The position numbers were made by a program, and so were the translations under genes. A stretch of DNA of 64,000 nucleotides from contig JAFPVJ010000001.1 of the NCBI GenBank assembly GCA_017400135.1, positions 1-64,000 on the forward strand, given 5' to 3'. Within the stretch, counting starts at the first letter, position 1. Every line of letters starts with the position of its first letter. The notes under the pieces are model-generated. The model saw only the letters and a program-made list of their open reading frames with translations. It searched no databases and had not been told where the DNA came from. Positions 9,941 through 19,145 of the stretch are shown one piece after another. The DNA is from Bacteroidales bacterium (GTDB lineage: Bacteria; Bacteroidota; Bacteroidia; Bacteroidales; UBA932).

Positions 9941-11821
9941 TCAATCTTTTTCAGCAAGTTTCTGCAATTCCGCCAAGATGCCGGCGGAGTCCAGTCCGCA
10001 GCCCCTTCGTTCCTCATCCTGACGGGCTTGGGGGATGAAGCGGTCGGGGATTCCGATGCCCCGGACCGTGGCTTTCCGGTCCCGTTCGGCCAGGAATTCG
10101 CAGACGGCGCCGTACAGCCCTCCCTTCAGGGATCCGTCCTCCACGGTGAGGATGCTCCCGAAGCGGGAAGCGATCTCGTCCAGCAGGGCGGTGTCGAGCG
10201 GCTTGAGGTAGCGGAGGTCGTAGACGGCGGGGGCGGGATGCCCCTCCTGCTCGAACTGCCGGGCGGCTTCCAGGGCCCGGTAGGCCAGGGGACCGAGGGT
10301 CAGGACCGCGATGCGGGAGCCGTCTTGCAGGCATTCGCCCCTGCCGGGCTCCAGGATCTCGAACGGGACGCCCTTCCAGGCGGTCCCTTCGCCCATCCCG
10401 CGCGGGTAACGGATAATAAAAGGTCCCTTTTCCTGCCGGAGGGCGGTGTACATGGCGTTCCGCAGCTCCCGTTCATCGCGGGGCGCGCAGATCGTCGTGC
10501 CCGGAACGCTGCGGTAGGCGGCCAGGTCGAAGACGCCGTGGTGCGTGGCGCCGTCCTCGCCGACCAGGCCGGCCCGGTCGAAACAGAGGACGACCGGCAG
10601 TCCCTGCAGCGCCAGGTCGTGGATGATCTGGTCGTAGGCGCGCTGGGAGAAAGAAGAATAGATGTTGCAGAAAGGGCGCATCCCTCCGGCCGCCAGTCCG
10701 GCGGAGAAGGTGACGGCGTGCTCTTCCTCGATGCCCACGTCGAAGAACCGGTCAGGCATCTCATGGGCGAGCAGGCTCATTCCGCAGCCGCTGGCCATCG
10801 CCGGGGTGATGCCGATGACGCGGGAATCCGTGCGGGCCAGGTCGAGCAGCGTCTGTCCGAAGACGTCCTGGTAACGGTCACGCGGACGCGGAGAGGAGAG
10901 AATCTCCCCGGTTTCGGGATCGAACTTGCCGGGAGCGTGCCAGACCGTGGGGTCGGTTTCCGCGGGCGAGAAGCCCTTGCCTTTGACGGTGTAGCAATGG
11001 AGCAGGCGGGGGCCCTTCATGTCGCGAAGCTTGGAAAGGGCGCGCGTCACGGCTTCGATGTCGTTGCCGTCGATGGGGCCGAAATAGCGGAATCCCAGGC
11101 TCTCGAACAGGTCGCCGCCCGTCTTGGTGACGGCCCAGGATTTCAGGGAACGGATCCAGCGCTGGAAGAAGTTACGCGTACGCGATTCACCCAGGCTCTG
11201 CCAGACGCGGTCCTTCATCCGGTTGTAGGCGGGATTGGTCGTCAGCTTCATCAGGTGGTTGTGAAGGCCGCCCAGGTTGCTGTCGATGGACTGGTTGTTG
11301 TCATTGAGGATGACGAGAAGGTCGGCTTCGCTGTCGCCGGCGTTGTTCAGGCCCTCGAAGGCCAGGCCGCCGGTCAGCGCGCCGTCGCCGATCAGGGCGA
11401 CCACCTTCTCGTCCCGTCCCTGCCGTTTGGCCGCTTCGGCCAGTCCGAGCGCGGCGGACACCGAAGTCGAGGCGTGGCCGGCGCCGAAAGCGTCGTAGGG
11501 GCTTTCCTCCATCCGGGGGAATCCGCTGATGCCGCCCGCGGTGCGGTTGCGCTCAAACGCCTCCTTCCGTCCGGTCAGGATCTTGTGGGCGTAGGCCTGG
11601 TGGCCGACGTCAAAGACGATCTTGTCCTTGGGCGTGTCATAGATGTAGTGGAGGCCGACGATGAGCTCCACGGCGCCGAGGCTGGAGGCCACGTGGCCCG
11701 GATTGTGGGAGCAGCAGTCGAGCATGTAACGACGGATCTCGGCGCAGAGCTGCCGAAGCTGCTCCGTGTCAAAACCGCGGATGTCCTGCGGAAGGTTGAC
11801 CTGATCCAGAAGTTTTTCCAT
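9941..11821 (-). CDS. dxs: 1-deoxy-D-xylulose-5-phosphate synthase
   Basis: First enzyme of the MEP isoprenoid pathway, joining pyruvate and glyceraldehyde-3-phosphate with thiamine diphosphate. It has 626 residues, normal length. Motifs seen are DVGHQAYAHKILTGR, HASTSVSAALGLAEA, the TPP-binding GDGALTGGLAFEGLNNAG, the central FDRAGLVGEDGATHHGVFD, and the C-terminal transketolase domain ending SAGILAELQKLA. It is upstream of the tRNA cluster on the same strand but is separated from it by that cluster's own promoter. Its ATG lies only 7 nt from a TACTTTTG box. Confidence 0.97.
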   Translation of the reverse strand: MEKLLDQVNLPQDIRGFDTEQLRQLCAEIRRYMLDCCSHNPGHVASSLGAVELIVGLHYIYDTPKDKIVFDVGHQAYAHKILTGRKEAFERNRTAGGISGFPRMEESPYDAFGAGHASTSVSAALGLAEAAKRQGRDEKVVALIGDGALTGGLAFEGLNNAGDSEADLLVILNDNNQSIDSNLGGLHNHLMKLTTNPAYNRMKDRVWQSLGESRTRNFFQRWIRSLKSWAVTKTGGDLFESLGFRYFGPIDGNDIEAVTRALSKLRDMKGPRLLHCYTVKGKGFSPAETDPTVWHAPGKFDPETGEILSSPRPRDRYQDVFGQTLLDLARTDSRVIGITPAMASGCGMSLLAHEMPDRFFDVGIEEEHAVTFSAGLAAGGMRPFCNIYSSFSQRAYDQIIHDLALQGLPVVLCFDRAGLVGEDGATHHGVFDLAAYRSVPGTTICAPRDERELRNAMYTALRQEKGPFIIRYPRGMGEGTAWKGVPFEILEPGRGECLQDGSRIAVLTLGPLAYRALEAARQFEQEGHPAPAVYDLRYLKPLDTALLDEIASRFGSILTVEDGSLKGGLYGAVCEFLAERDRKATVRGIGIPDRFIPQARQDEERRGCGLDSAGILAELQKLAEKD

Positions 11822-11828
11822 CCGGGTG

Positions 11829-11859
11829 CAAAAGTACGACTAAATTGTGACTTTTTAAA
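11829..11859 (-). promoter_or_regulatory. dxs promoter (near-leaderless)
   Basis: TACTTTTG (11829-11836) is a full TAnnTTTG match. TTTA, a near match to TTTG, lies 19 nt upstream at 11856-11859. Seven bases separate the box from the dxs ATG, so transcription should start at or within a few bases of the start codon. Confidence 0.6.
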
Positions 11860-11875
11860 ATAAGAAGTAAATTAG
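11845..11875 (+). promoter_or_regulatory. Likely promoter of the transporter operon
   Basis: TTG (11845-11847), 20 nt spacer, then TAAATTAG (11868-11875), one mismatch from TAnnTTTG. It points at the gene starting at 11900 and overlaps the divergent dxs promoter, so the two may interfere. Confidence 0.45.
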
Positions 11876-11899
11876 CGGTTCCATCCGTTATCCGACGAT

Positions 11900-13264
11900 A
11901 TGGCAGGCAAAAAACGTACCCCCGACACCTTCGTCATCCTGTTCGCGCTGATCGTGATCTGCGCGGCGCTGACCTGGTTCGTGCCGGGAGGCAGCTATGT
12001 CCACGGGGAGGACGGATCGCTTTCCTTCGAGCGGGTGGAGGCCGTTCCCCAGACCTGGCAGGTGTTCAGCGCCCTGTACGAGGGGTTCAAGCTGCAGGCG
12101 GGCATCATTGCCTTCATCCTGATCGTCGGCGGGGCCTTCTGGGTCCTGAATGCGACGGGCGCCGTCTCTTCCGGCATCCGGCATTTCATCGCCCGGGTAG
12201 GGAAGTACGACCGTCTGGTCCTGGTCTCGGTCGCCGTGCTCTTCTCGCTGGGCGGGGCGGTGTTCGGGATGAGCGAGGAAACGATTCCCTTTGTCGGCAT
12301 CGTCGTGCCGCTGGTCGTCTCGCTGGGCTACGACGCCGTCGTGGGCCTGCTGGTAGTGTACGTTGCCGCCAACATCGGCTTTTCCTCGGCCTTTCTCAAT
12401 CCCTTTACGGTCGGGATCGCCCAGGAGATGGCGGGGCTGCCGCTTTTCTCTGGAATGGGCTGGCGCATCTTCTGCTGGGCGCTGCTGACGGCGCTGTATG
12501 TCGGCTTTGTGCTGTGGTATGCAAGGCGGGTGCGCGCCCGATCGACGGAAGTGACCTTCGAGGGCGCTTCTCCGGGCGTTTCTTCCCCTGAAACAGGCAC
12601 GGAGGATCCGGTTTCCGCCCGCCGGCAGCGCTGGGTGCTGCTGATCCTGCTTGCCACGGTGGTAGCCCTGATCGTCGGGGCGACCGTCTGGCACTGGTAC
12701 ATCGCGGAAATCTCGGCCCTGTTCCTGGCGATGGGCATTCTCTGCGGGGCCGTGGCCGGTTTCCGGCCCGCCCGTATCGCCCGGGAATTCGTCGCCGGGG
12801 CGAAGGACATCTTTTCCGCGGCGCTGGTCGTGGGCCTGGCTTCCGGAGCCGTCGTCATCCTGCAGAACGGCCGCATCATGGACAGCATCCTGCACGGGCT
12901 CGAGTCGGGTCTCGGGGATGCCGGCAAGGTCGGCGGCCTGTCGATGATGTACGGCATCCAGACGGTGATCAACCTGCTCATTCCGAGTGCGACCGCCAAG
13001 GCGGCCATCACCATTCCGGTCATGGCTCCTTTCTCCGACATGATCGGCGTCTCGCGTCAGGCGATGGTGCTCGCCTTCCAGTTCGGCGACGGATTCACCA
13101 ATATGATCACCCCCACCTCCGGCGTGCTGATCGCGGCCCTCGCGATGGCCCGCGTGCCCTACGCGGAATGGGTCCGATTCATCTGGAAATACGTTTTGTT
13201 TTTGATTCTGCTGGGATTTGTCTTACTTTTGCCGACGGTCCTGTTCCCGCTGGCCGGATATTGA
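11900..13264 (+). CDS. YfcC-family membrane transporter
   Basis: Inner-membrane carrier, 454 residues, about 11-12 hydrophobic segments. The N-terminus (TPDTFVILFALIVICAALTWFVPGG) and the internal FGMSEETIPFVGIVVPLV and LNPFTVGIAQE segments match the YfcC (COG1288) ion-transporter-superfamily proteins. A second half-repeat carries INLLIPSATAKAAITIPVMAP. Family members are annotated as C4-dicarboxylate or basic amino acid carriers, but the substrate is not fixed by sequence. A hydrophilic loop lies around residues 215-245. It forms an operon with the MFS gene 22 nt downstream, which hints at linked peptide or amino acid transport. Confidence 0.8.
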   Translation: MAGKKRTPDTFVILFALIVICAALTWFVPGGSYVHGEDGSLSFERVEAVPQTWQVFSALYEGFKLQAGIIAFILIVGGAFWVLNATGAVSSGIRHFIARVGKYDRLVLVSVAVLFSLGGAVFGMSEETIPFVGIVVPLVVSLGYDAVVGLLVVYVAANIGFSSAFLNPFTVGIAQEMAGLPLFSGMGWRIFCWALLTALYVGFVLWYARRVRARSTEVTFEGASPGVSSPETGTEDPVSARRQRWVLLILLATVVALIVGATVWHWYIAEISALFLAMGILCGAVAGFRPARIAREFVAGAKDIFSAALVVGLASGAVVILQNGRIMDSILHGLESGLGDAGKVGGLSMMYGIQTVINLLIPSATAKAAITIPVMAPFSDMIGVSRQAMVLAFQFGDGFTNMITPTSGVLIAALAMARVPYAEWVRFIWKYVLFLILLGFVLLLPTVLFPLAGY

Positions 13265-13286
13265 ATACAATAAAAACTAGTATACT

Positions 13287-14918
13287 ATGGTTGATACGCT
13301 TCAAAAAACAACCCTGAGGGACTCCGCGGCGATGCGCTGGATCGCGCTCCTGCTGCTGGCCCTCGCCATGTTCTGCTCCTACATCTTCATGGACATCCTT
13401 TCGCCGATCAAGGACTTGATGGAGTCCACGCGCGGATGGGATTCCAAAGCCTTCGGCACGATGGAGGGTGCCGAGACCTTCCTCAACGTGTTCGTGTTCT
13501 TCCTCATCTTCGCGGGCATCATCCTGGACAAGATGGGCGTGCGTTTCACGGCCGTGCTCTCGGGCGCCGTCATGCTCGTGGGCGGTCTGATCAAGTACTA
13601 CGCCATCAGCCCGTCGTTCATGGGTTCCGGCCTGGAGACCTGGTTCACCAACAATCTGAACTGGCACACGGGCGTGGGCTTCATCGACGACATCCTTCCG
13701 TTCTACCGGAACATGCCGGCATCGGCCAAACTGGCGGCCATCGGCTTCATGATCTTCGGCTGCGGCGTCGAGATGGCCGGCATTACGGTCAGCCGCGGTA
13801 TCGTCAAGTGGTTCAAGGGTCGTGAGACGGCCCTGGCCATGGGTTCCGAAATGGCCCTGGCGCGCCTCGGCGTGGCCACCTGCATGATCTTCTCGCCCTA
13901 CTTTGCCAAATTGGGCGGACGCATCGAAGTCAGCCGCTCCGTCGCTTTCGGCGTGGTGCTGCTGTGCATCGCCCTCATCATGTTCATCGTCTACTTCTTC
14001 ATGGACCGCAAGCTGGACGCGCAGACCGGTGAGGCGGAAGAAAAAGACGATCCCTTCAAGGTCAAGGACATCGGCAAGATCCTTTCGAGCCTCGGCTTCT
14101 GGCTGGTCGCCCTGCTCTGCGTGCTCTATTATTCGGCGATCTTCCCGTTCCAGAAGTATGCGGTCAACATGCTGCAGTGCAACCTGACCCTGACCGAGCC
14201 CGCAGCCGGTTCGTTCTGGGCCGGAGAGACGGTGACCATCATCCAGTATATCATCATGCTCGTGGTGGCGGTCTGCTCTTTCGCCAGCAATTTCATCAAG
14301 AACAACCCGAAATTGAAATACGGCCTGATGGCCGTGGCCGTCGTGGCCCTGGTGGTCTACTGCCTGATGGGCTTCAAGCGCGGCACGGCCGAGACAATCT
14401 TCGCCGTGTTCCCGCTGCTGGCCGTCGCCATCACCCCGATTCTCGGCAACTATGTCGACCATAAGGGCAAGGCGGCTTCGATGCTGCTCATCGGCTCGAT
14501 TCTGCTGGTGATCTGCCACTTGACCTTCGCGTTCATCCTGCCGATCTTCAAGGGCAGCGCCGTCGGCGGCACCATTGTAGCCTACGTGACCATCCTCGTC
14601 CTCGGAGCCAGCTTCTCGCTGGTACCTGCGGCCCTGTGGCCTTCCGTCCCGAAGCTGGTGGACCACAAGGTCATCGGTTCCGCCTACGCCCTGATCTTTT
14701 GGATTCAGAACATCGGTCTCTGGCTCTTCCCGATCCTGATCGGCAACGTGCTGACCCGCACCAATGCGCCCGGTACGCCTCCGGACCAGCTCAACTATAC
14801 CTGGGCCCTGGTCATGCTGGCCTGCCTCGGCGTCGCAGCGATGCTGATCGGCCTTTACCTGAAGGTCGTTGACGGCCGCAAGCACCTCGGCCTGGAAGAA
14901 CCGAACATTCAGGAATAA
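13287..14918 (+). CDS. MFS transporter resembling MFSD1
   Basis: Major facilitator, 543 residues, about 12 membrane segments. The ATG at 13287 follows the previous gene by 22 nt. N-terminal half: FCSYIFMDILSPIKDLME, the A-loop GIILDKMGVRFTAVLSGAVML, and ISRG-like AGITVSRGIVKWFKGRE. The C-terminal region SLVPAALWPSVPKLVDHK followed by GSAYALIFWIQNIGLWLFP is very like the MFSD1 family, whose animal member exports dipeptides from lysosomes. Periplasmic loops around residues 115-150 are longer than in typical MFS. A bidirectional terminator follows. The family assignment comes from remembered motifs; the substrate is inferred only. Confidence 0.75.
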   Translation: MVDTLQKTTLRDSAAMRWIALLLLALAMFCSYIFMDILSPIKDLMESTRGWDSKAFGTMEGAETFLNVFVFFLIFAGIILDKMGVRFTAVLSGAVMLVGGLIKYYAISPSFMGSGLETWFTNNLNWHTGVGFIDDILPFYRNMPASAKLAAIGFMIFGCGVEMAGITVSRGIVKWFKGRETALAMGSEMALARLGVATCMIFSPYFAKLGGRIEVSRSVAFGVVLLCIALIMFIVYFFMDRKLDAQTGEAEEKDDPFKVKDIGKILSSLGFWLVALLCVLYYSAIFPFQKYAVNMLQCNLTLTEPAAGSFWAGETVTIIQYIIMLVVAVCSFASNFIKNNPKLKYGLMAVAVVALVVYCLMGFKRGTAETIFAVFPLLAVAITPILGNYVDHKGKAASMLLIGSILLVICHLTFAFILPIFKGSAVGGTIVAYVTILVLGASFSLVPAALWPSVPKLVDHKVIGSAYALIFWIQNIGLWLFPILIGNVLTRTNAPGTPPDQLNYTWALVMLACLGVAAMLIGLYLKVVDGRKHLGLEEPNIQE

Positions 14919-14920
14919 TA

Positions 14921-14950
14921 AAAAAAGCCCGGCACGCTGCCGGGCTTTCT
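14921..14950. terminator. Bidirectional terminator between MFS gene and ssb
   Basis: AGCCCGGCA (14926-14934) pairs perfectly with TGCCGGGCT (14938-14946) around the loop CGC. An A-run lies on the left and TTTCTTTTT on the right, so it can terminate the plus-strand transporter operon and the minus-strand ssb transcript. Confidence 0.9.
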
Positions 14951-14963
14951 TTTTCGATTATCC

Positions 14964-15617
14964 CTAGAACGGGAGATCGTCGTCGGGATTGTCGGTCGAG
15001 ATGTCGATCGGCTCGACGGGCGCCGGAGCGGGCTGGTTGAAAGCCTGCTGAGGTGCCGGGGCTGCCGGCTGGGGAGCGTATCCGCCCTGAGGGCCGGGAT
15101 AGCCGCCCTGGGGACCGGGGAAGCCGGTGGGCTGCTGGGCCGGACGGTTGTAACCGCCCTGCTGACCTTGGAATCCTCCGCCCTGCTGGTATCCACCCTG
15201 ACGGCCCTGGTAGCCACCCTGGCCGTATCCGCCCTGGGGGACACCGCCGTCCTGTGCGCCGGGATTGTCGCCCCGCTTGCCGAGGAGCTGGATGTTGTCC
15301 GCAAGAATCTCAGTGCGGAAACGCTTTGCGCCGGTCTGGTCCGTGAACTCACGGGTGCGGATCCGCCCTTCGACATAGATCTGCGTGCCCTTGCGGATGA
15401 AGTTTTCCGCCAGGTCGGCGAGGTTGCGCCACGCGACGACATTGTGCCATTCGGTGTTTTCCCGCTGCTCGCCGGAGCGGTCGCGGAAGCGCTCCGAGGT
15501 GGCCAGCCGGATGGTGGCGACTTTGGCGTTTCCGCCGTTTCCATTGTTGTTTCCGTCCAGGTAACGTACTTCGGGGTCACTGCCAACGTTACCGATCAGC
15601 AATACTTTGTTCAGCAT
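14964..15617 (-). CDS. ssb: Single-stranded DNA-binding protein
   Basis: Coats ssDNA in replication, recombination and repair. It has 217 residues. The OB fold spans residues 1-115: MLNKVLLIGNVGSDPEVRYL, WHNVVAWRNLADLAENFI, YVEGRIRTREF. A Gly/Gln/Pro/Tyr-rich linker of about 90 residues has GGYQGRQGG-type repeats. The acidic tip PDDDLPF recruits partner proteins. The linker is longer than in E. coli SSB (178 residues), as in many Bacteroidota. An insert GNNNGNGGN lies in the first OB loop. Confidence 0.97.
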   Translation of the reverse strand: MLNKVLLIGNVGSDPEVRYLDGNNNGNGGNAKVATIRLATSERFRDRSGEQRENTEWHNVVAWRNLADLAENFIRKGTQIYVEGRIRTREFTDQTGAKRFRTEILADNIQLLGKRGDNPGAQDGGVPQGGYGQGGYQGRQGGYQQGGGFQGQQGGYNRPAQQPTGFPGPQGGYPGPQGGYAPQPAAPAPQQAFNQPAPAPVEPIDISTDNPDDDLPF

Positions 15618-15751
15618 AATATCAGTGTTTTAGTTTATGTACGAGGATGTGCAAAATGTCCCATCGGCTCCTGTCTCCATCTACATACTTCCGAAAGATA
15701 CGCATTATTTCAAAATGCGCAGAAAAAAAATCGCAGAAAAAAGAAAGGGGA

Positions 15752-16527
15752 TCAGGCGTTACGCTGGCGGACGGCCTCGAAGAGAAGGATGGCGGCGGAA
15801 ACGGAGGCGTTGAGCGAATCGAGCTGCCCCAGCATCGGGATGCGGATATGCTCGTCGGCGGCATCCCGCCACTGTTGGGTCAGCCCGGTGGATTCCGTGC
15901 CGATCACGATAGCGGTACCCCTCCGCATATCGCTGTCATAATACCAGACGCTGTCCTGCAGCTGCGCCGTCAGGATGCGGATGCCGTGCTGCTTGAGCCA
16001 GGCGATGGCGGAAGCCGAATCTGTTGCCACGCAGGGAACGGTGAAGATGCCGCCGAGGCTCGAACGGATCAGATTGGGGTTGTAGAGATCCGTCAGCGGG
16101 TCGCAGACGATGACGGCGTCCGCTCCAGCCGCATCCGCGCTGCGCAACACCGCTCCCAGGTTCCCCGGCTTTTCGACACTCTCCAACACGATAATCAGGG
16201 GCGCAGGTCCCAACTGCAGGTCGTCCAGCCCCAGCGAGCGGTCGCGTACTTCGGCGATAATCCCCTCAGTCCCACCGCGATACGCAATCTTTCCATACAG
16301 TTCTGGCGTCACCTCAATGATCCGCCCTGGCCCGTAAGAACGTCTCCGTAAATCGAAGGACAGTAGAAGACAGTATCGACCGTGAAACCGGCGGCCAGAC
16401 AATGCTCTAGCTCGCGCCGACCCTCCACGACAAAAAGCCCCTTCTCACGCCGCAGTCGACTCTTTTCCTGCAACGCGAGCAACTCCTTGATCTTCGGATT
16501 CTGCGCCGACGTGATACACTCCACCAT
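15752..16527 (-). pseudogene. SpoU/TrmH-family RNA 2'-O-methyltransferase, split by a frameshift
   Basis: Two reading frames together make one SpoU methyltransferase. The first frame starts at ATG 16525-16527 (MVECITSAQNPKIKELLAL) and encodes the N-terminal substrate-binding domain to about CPSIYGDVLTG before stopping at 16309. The second frame encodes RIIEVTPELYGKIAYRGGTE and the SPOUT catalytic domain with ESVEKPGNLGAVLRSADAAG, VIGTESTGL and LDSLNASVSAAILLFE, ending at 15752. Restoring one base near 16312-16345 would give a 258-residue protein of normal length. The C-terminal frame has no convincing start of its own. A real inactivating mutation or an assembly error is likelier than programmed frameshifting, as I see no slippery heptamer. 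It lies 7 nt after the 316-residue gene upstream. Confidence 0.85.
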
Positions 16528-16534
16528 AAAAGCA

Positions 16535-17485
16535 CTATTCGTATTCCAGTACGGCTTTGATGAGCTTGTACTTGCTGACCATGCCCGTCTCACTGGTTTC
16601 GTGCGACCGCGTGCGGGTATTGTACGCAAGATACCTCTCTCCGTTGATGAAAACGAAGCCAGGAGCCGCCAGGACCCAATGCTCGTCGGAATCAACCCAG
16701 CGGTTCAGTTCGCAGGGCAATTCACGGACATAGGGACCGTCCGCCACATAGCAGCGGAAGAAACAGGTATCCGTCGTCTTGCCATGCGTGTTGTAGTAGG
16801 TGGGGAAAAGCAAATCGTAACGCTTGTCCACCTTGCAGGCTGCGCTATTGTATAGGAAATCCCCGGCCAAAACCTCCGTATCGCTGATCTGGTCCCCCCT
16901 TCGGTTGAACTCCGCCACGGTGATCCGCCGGTTCTTATATCTTTCCTGCGTAACCCTGGAGTAAAGTTTCAGGCGGTTTCCACGCGGAATCATCACGTTC
17001 TGGGTGTCGTGCAACTCTCCATGGAGCATCTTCCTGTCAGTAAAATCCAGCCCATCCTTAGACTTCCACAGGAAAAGACCCCGCTCCCACATTTTCTCAC
17101 CGATCCATTGGTTGCCCACCATGCGGTAAGGATAAACCTTGTCTTTCACCAGAAATACGGTTTGTTCCACCGTCTGGTCCATCAGTTTGCCTTTGAGTGT
17201 ATAGTGGAAACCGTCCTGGGACTCCGCGTAATAGAGATCCTGGAGCTTCTCGTTTTCCGCTATCCCGTCATGGGGATTGGCGATGAAATACATGCGGTAC
17301 GTTCCATCCGCGGTTTGGATGATGTTGAACATATTGATCAGCTGCATCCCGAAATCCTCGTTGGTGGCGATTTCGACCGGCGGCTCGGGGAAGCTGACGC
17401 CGATGGGGGCCTTGGGCTTTCTGTTGAAGAGCAGCAGGGCGGCAAGGACGCAGGCAAGGGCGCAGAGAAGGAGGATCCGTTTCAT
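16535..17485 (-). CDS. Membrane-anchored beta-propeller protein, glycoside hydrolase 43/32-like
   Basis: 316 residues from ATG 17483-17485. A TTG at 17500 overlapping the lysS stop is less likely. The N-terminus MKRILLLCALACVLAALLLF is an export signal or membrane anchor. The rest is beta-rich with repeating blades: TADGTYRMYFIANP, DLYYAESQDGFHYTLKG, GLFLWKSKDGLDF, RYDLLFPTYYNTHGKTTD, EHWVLAAPGFVFINGERYLAYN. These resemble five-bladed GH43/GH32/GH68-type propellers, where blades often contain a YYAESxDG motif. I cannot identify catalytic acids with certainty, so enzymatic activity is unproven. It is placed between lysS and the broken SpoU gene, 11 and 7 nt from its neighbours. Confidence 0.6.
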   Translation of the reverse strand: MKRILLLCALACVLAALLLFNRKPKAPIGVSFPEPPVEIATNEDFGMQLINMFNIIQTADGTYRMYFIANPHDGIAENEKLQDLYYAESQDGFHYTLKGKLMDQTVEQTVFLVKDKVYPYRMVGNQWIGEKMWERGLFLWKSKDGLDFTDRKMLHGELHDTQNVMIPRGNRLKLYSRVTQERYKNRRITVAEFNRRGDQISDTEVLAGDFLYNSAACKVDKRYDLLFPTYYNTHGKTTDTCFFRCYVADGPYVRELPCELNRWVDSDEHWVLAAPGFVFINGERYLAYNTRTRSHETSETGMVSKYKLIKAVLEYE

Positions 17486-17496
17486 GGCGGTATGCG

Positions 17497-19044
17497 TCAA
17501 GCTTCTTCGACGGTTTTGTCTTCCTTCTTCAGGACCTTCTCAGGCCGCATCTGGGGGAAGAAGAGCACGTCCTGGATGGTCGTCTGTCCCGTCATGAACA
17601 TGGTCAGGCGGTCGATACCCATACCCAGGCCGGAGGTCGGCGGCATGCCGTATTCCAGTGCACGGACGAAGTCGTAGTCGATGAACATCGCCTCGTCGTC
17701 GCCCTTGCTCTTGAGGGCGGCCTGCTCCTCGAAACGCTCCAGCTGGTCGATCGGGTCGTTCAGCTCGGAATAGGCGTTCGCCAGTTCTTTGCCGCAGACA
17801 AAGAGTTCGAAACGCTCGGTCAGGGTCGGGTCGGTGCGGTGGCGCTTGGTCAGCGGGGACATCTCGACGGGGTAGTCGATAATGAAGGTCGGCTGGACCA
17901 GGTTCTTCTCGCAGTATTCGCCGAAGATGGCGTCGATCAGCTTGCCCTTGCCCATGGAAGGCGTGATCTCGACATTCAGTTTCTTGCAAGTGGCCCGCAA
18001 CTCGTCCTCGTCCATACCCTTCACATCCACGCCGGCGTATTCCTTGATGGCGTCCAGGATGGGCAGGCGGCGGTAGGTGCCGCCGAAGTCCACTTCCTGG
18101 TCTCCGATGGTGACCTTCGTCGTGCCGTTCACAGCCAGGGAAATCTTCTCCAGCATCTTCTCCACGAACTCCATCATCCAGATGTAATCCTTGTAAGCCA
18201 CGTAGATCTCCATGCAGGTGAACTCAGGGTTGTGGGTCTTGTCCATGCCTTCGTTGCGGAAGTCCTTGGCGAACTCATAGACGCCGCTGTAGCCGCCCAC
18301 GATCAGGCGCTTGAGGTACAGCTCATTGGCGATACGCAGGTACAGGGGAATGTCCAGGGCGTTGTGGTGCGTGATGAACGGGCGTGCGGTCGCGCCGCCC
18401 GGAATGCCCTGCAGGATCGGAGTCTCGACCTCCAGGCAGCCCGCGGCGTTGAAGTATTCGCGCATCGTGGCGATGATCTTCGCCCGCTTCAGGAAGACTT
18501 CCTTGACCTGCGGGTTCACGATCAGGTCCACGTAGCGCTGACGGTAGCGCAGCTCGGGATCGGCGAAGGCGTCGAAGACCTTGCCGTCCTGCTCCTTGAC
18601 GATGGGGAGCACTTTCAGCGACTTGCTCAGGAGGGTCAGCTCCTTGGCGTGGACGCTCAACTGGCCGGTCTGGGTAATGAAGGCGAATCCCTTGATCCCC
18701 ACGATGTCGCCGATGTCCAGGAGTTTCTTCCAGACGGTGTTGTACATCGTCTTGTCCTCCTCCGGGCAGATCTCGTCGCGCTTGACGTAGACCTGGATAC
18801 GTCCGGTCTCATCCTGCAGTTCGCCGAAGGAGGCCGCACCCATGATGCGGCGCGACATGATGCGTCCGGCGATGCAGACTTCCTGGAAATTGCCCTTTTC
18901 CGGATCGTAGCCGGCCAGGATTTCGGCCGCCGTCGTGTTGACGGGGTAGAGCGGGGCCGGATAGGGGTTGATGCCCAGTTCCCGAAGTTTGGCGAGCGAC
19001 TCCCGGCGGAGCAGCTCCTGTTCGCTGTATTCGATGTTTGCCAT
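17497..19044 (-). CDS. lysS: Lysine-tRNA ligase (class II)
   Basis: Charges tRNA-Lys. It has 515 residues from ATG 19042-19044 ([20 protein letters not shown]). An in-frame extension to 19098 has no family match and runs over the promoter. The OB-fold anticodon-binding domain includes [20 protein letters not shown]. Motif 2 is in [20 protein letters not shown]. Motif 3 is [13 protein letters not shown]. The length matches bacterial LysRS. Confidence 0.97.
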   Translation of the reverse strand: MANIEYSEQELLRRESLAKLRELGINPYPAPLYPVNTTAAEILAGYDPEKGNFQEVCIAGRIMSRRIMGAASFGELQDETGRIQVYVKRDEICPEEDKTMYNTVWKKLLDIGDIVGIKGFAFITQTGQLSVHAKELTLLSKSLKVLPIVKEQDGKVFDAFADPELRYRQRYVDLIVNPQVKEVFLKRAKIIATMREYFNAAGCLEVETPILQGIPGGATARPFITHHNALDIPLYLRIANELYLKRLIVGGYSGVYEFAKDFRNEGMDKTHNPEFTCMEIYVAYKDYIWMMEFVEKMLEKISLAVNGTTKVTIGDQEVDFGGTYRRLPILDAIKEYAGVDVKGMDEDELRATCKKLNVEITPSMGKGKLIDAIFGEYCEKNLVQPTFIIDYPVEMSPLTKRHRTDPTLTERFELFVCGKELANAYSELNDPIDQLERFEEQAALKSKGDDEAMFIDYDFVRALEYGMPPTSGLGMGIDRLTMFMTGQTTIQDVLFFPQMRPEKVLKKEDKTVEEA

Positions 19045-19075
19045 ATCTGAAAAAATACTATTTCGGTTAATCTCA

Positions 19076-19083
19076 CAAAGATA
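19076..19083 (-). promoter_or_regulatory. lysS -7 promoter element
   Basis: TATCTTTG on the minus strand, a full TAnnTTTG match, about 31 nt before the lysS ATG. The upstream -33 half is not clear. Confidence 0.5.
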
Positions 19084-19130
19084 AGACAAACTATCCAATA
19101 ATTCGATTTCAATATTTCAAAAACAATGTT

Positions 19131-19138
19131 TAAATTTG
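19131..19138 (+). promoter_or_regulatory. recJ -7 promoter element (near-leaderless)
   Basis: TAAATTTG fits TAnnTTTG exactly and is followed by only seven bases before the recJ ATG at 19146. TTTC at 19107-19110, 20 nt upstream, is a partial -33 match. The predicted transcript has a leader of zero to a few bases. Confidence 0.55.
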
Positions 19139-19145
19139 TACAAAT

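Noticed and set aside
15752..16402. Separate 216-residue methyltransferase starting with TTG at 16402
   Set aside because: The first residues are the out-of-frame translation of the N-terminal domain; the better explanation is a single frameshifted gene.
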